A model generated the notes under the pieces. That model made no database searches and was not told where the DNA came from. It saw only the letters and a program-made list of their open reading frames with translations. This document shows, one piece after another, positions 63,580-64,000 of a stretch of DNA of 64,000 bases; position 1 is the stretch's first letter; every line of letters begins with the position of its first letter. This stretch comes from Acidobacteriota bacterium. Its GTDB lineage: Bacteria; Acidobacteriota; Terriglobia; Bryobacterales; Bryobacteraceae. The stretch lies in assembly GCA_017307505.1 (NCBI GenBank), contig JAFKEE010000016.1, forward strand, positions 558,001-622,000, written 5' to 3'. Both the position numbers and the translations under genes were made by a program.

Positions 63580-64000
63580 TTAGAGATATTCGACCGAGTA
63601 CCGACCGTTTTCGTACCCGTTGACCAACAGCACTTGACGAACCTTGCGGCCAGCCGCCAGATCCGCTTCCTCGTCAATGAAGACCACCAGATCCACCGCT
63701 TCCGCAATCAGCGATTGCATTGGTGCGGAGGTAGCTTCTGCAACAAGACTTTCGAGACGCACCAAACCACTCAGAGCGTCATTGGCATGGACTGTCGCCG
63801 CGCCCCCAGGGTGCCCCGTGTTCCAGGCCTTAAGCATTACGTGGGCCTCAGCCCCGCGAACCTCGCCAACGACGATCCGAGTAGGCTTCAGGCGCATGCA
63901 CGCCCGCAGGCAATCCAGCATTGTGACGTTCCCCACGGCTCGCAAATCCACGTAGTTCTCGACCGGGCATTGCAGTTCAATCGTGTCTTCAATCGAGATC
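63580..64000 (-). CDS. trbB: Conjugal transfer ATPase TrbB (VirB11-like), N-terminus beyond right edge
   Basis: 140 residues are visible to the stop at 63580; the Walker A part lies beyond the window. The visible part has the Asp-box ISIEDTIELQ, RLKPTRIVVGEVRGAEA (the Walker B region of VirB11-type ATPases), the His-box TGHPGGAATVHANDA, and VDLVVFID, ending in a beta-rich NGYENGRYSVEYL. A hexameric traffic ATPase at the base of the channel. First of the trb genes seen, in the standard trbBCDEJKLFGI order. Confidence 0.93.
   Translation of the reverse strand, partial: ISIEDTIELQCPVENYVDLRAVGNVTMLDCLRACMRLKPTRIVVGEVRGAEAHVMLKAWNTGHPGGAATVHANDALSGLVRLESLVAEATSAPMQSLIAEAVDLVVFIDEEADLAAGRKVRQVLLVNGYENGRYSVEYL

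Noticed and set aside
1-64000. CRISPR array, tRNA or rRNA genes
   Set aside because: No regularly spaced repeats of CRISPR type and no tRNA/rRNA-like sequence were seen; the 22-bp iterons are only three copies without spacers.

Overview
The window (about 58% GC by eye) reads as a chromosomal island or large conjugative element from a Gram-negative bacterium. Nearly everything is on the minus strand in tightly packed, overlapping operons. Strong Shine-Dalgarno sites, many secreted small proteins, a secreted TPR-CHAT protein beside a sigma/anti-sigma pair, and Tat-like signal peptides give it an Acidobacteriota (Bryobacter/Solibacter-like) flavour. That placement is an inference from protein style, not a proven taxonomy. 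There are no tRNA or rRNA genes, no CRISPR array and no complete transposase.

Region 1 (1-20.5 kb, all minus) is a DNA phosphorothioation (PT) defence locus. In transcription order it holds a DUF4007 protein (SspB-like), a large P-loop ATPase (SspC-like), a PAPS-reductase-type ATP pyrophosphatase (SspD-like), then the restriction half SspF-SspG-SspH (the last with a C-terminal FtsK/HerA-type ATPase). These are followed by a PT-associated putative methyltransferase and a rarely discussed trio: an Hsp90-like/histidine-kinase double ATPase, a receiver-domain protein with a long insertion, and a small membrane protein cut by the left edge. No cysteine desulfurase (SspA/DndA) and no SspE is present, so sulfur would have to come from a host IscS-type enzyme. 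A convincing sigma70-type promoter precedes sspB.

Region 2 (20.5-21.7 kb) has no convincing gene but holds 22-bp iterated repeats that look like a mobile-element end. Region 3 (21.7-27.4 kb) carries a secreted TPR-CHAT (caspase-like) protein coupled to a PDZ-S41 protease. Convergent to these lie a sigma factor and its zinc-type anti-sigma factor, followed by one unknown small gene on the plus strand.

Region 4 (27.4-53.9 kb, all minus) is a dense metal-resistance island. It holds a CsoR repressor with an exceptionally clear promoter/operator, YHS proteins, a Cu(I) P1B-ATPase, a multicopper oxidase, a TolC protein fused to a metal-binding domain, a DUF411 protein, a CECC-containing beta-propeller, a complete CusCBA copper/silver efflux pump, a complete CzcCBA zinc/cadmium/cobalt pump, a Zn/Cd P1B-ATPase, and several small Cys-rich secreted proteins. 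Together they cover cytoplasmic export, periplasmic oxidation/chelation and trans-envelope efflux.

Region 5 (54.2-64 kb, minus) is a Trb-type (MPF-T) type IV secretion operon in the order trbB-C-D-E-J-K-L-F-G-I, with a ribbon-helix-helix-like gene after it. trbB is cut by the right edge. Defence, metal resistance and conjugation genes side by side suggest an integrative conjugative element or plasmid, although integrase, relaxase and coupling protein are not in view.
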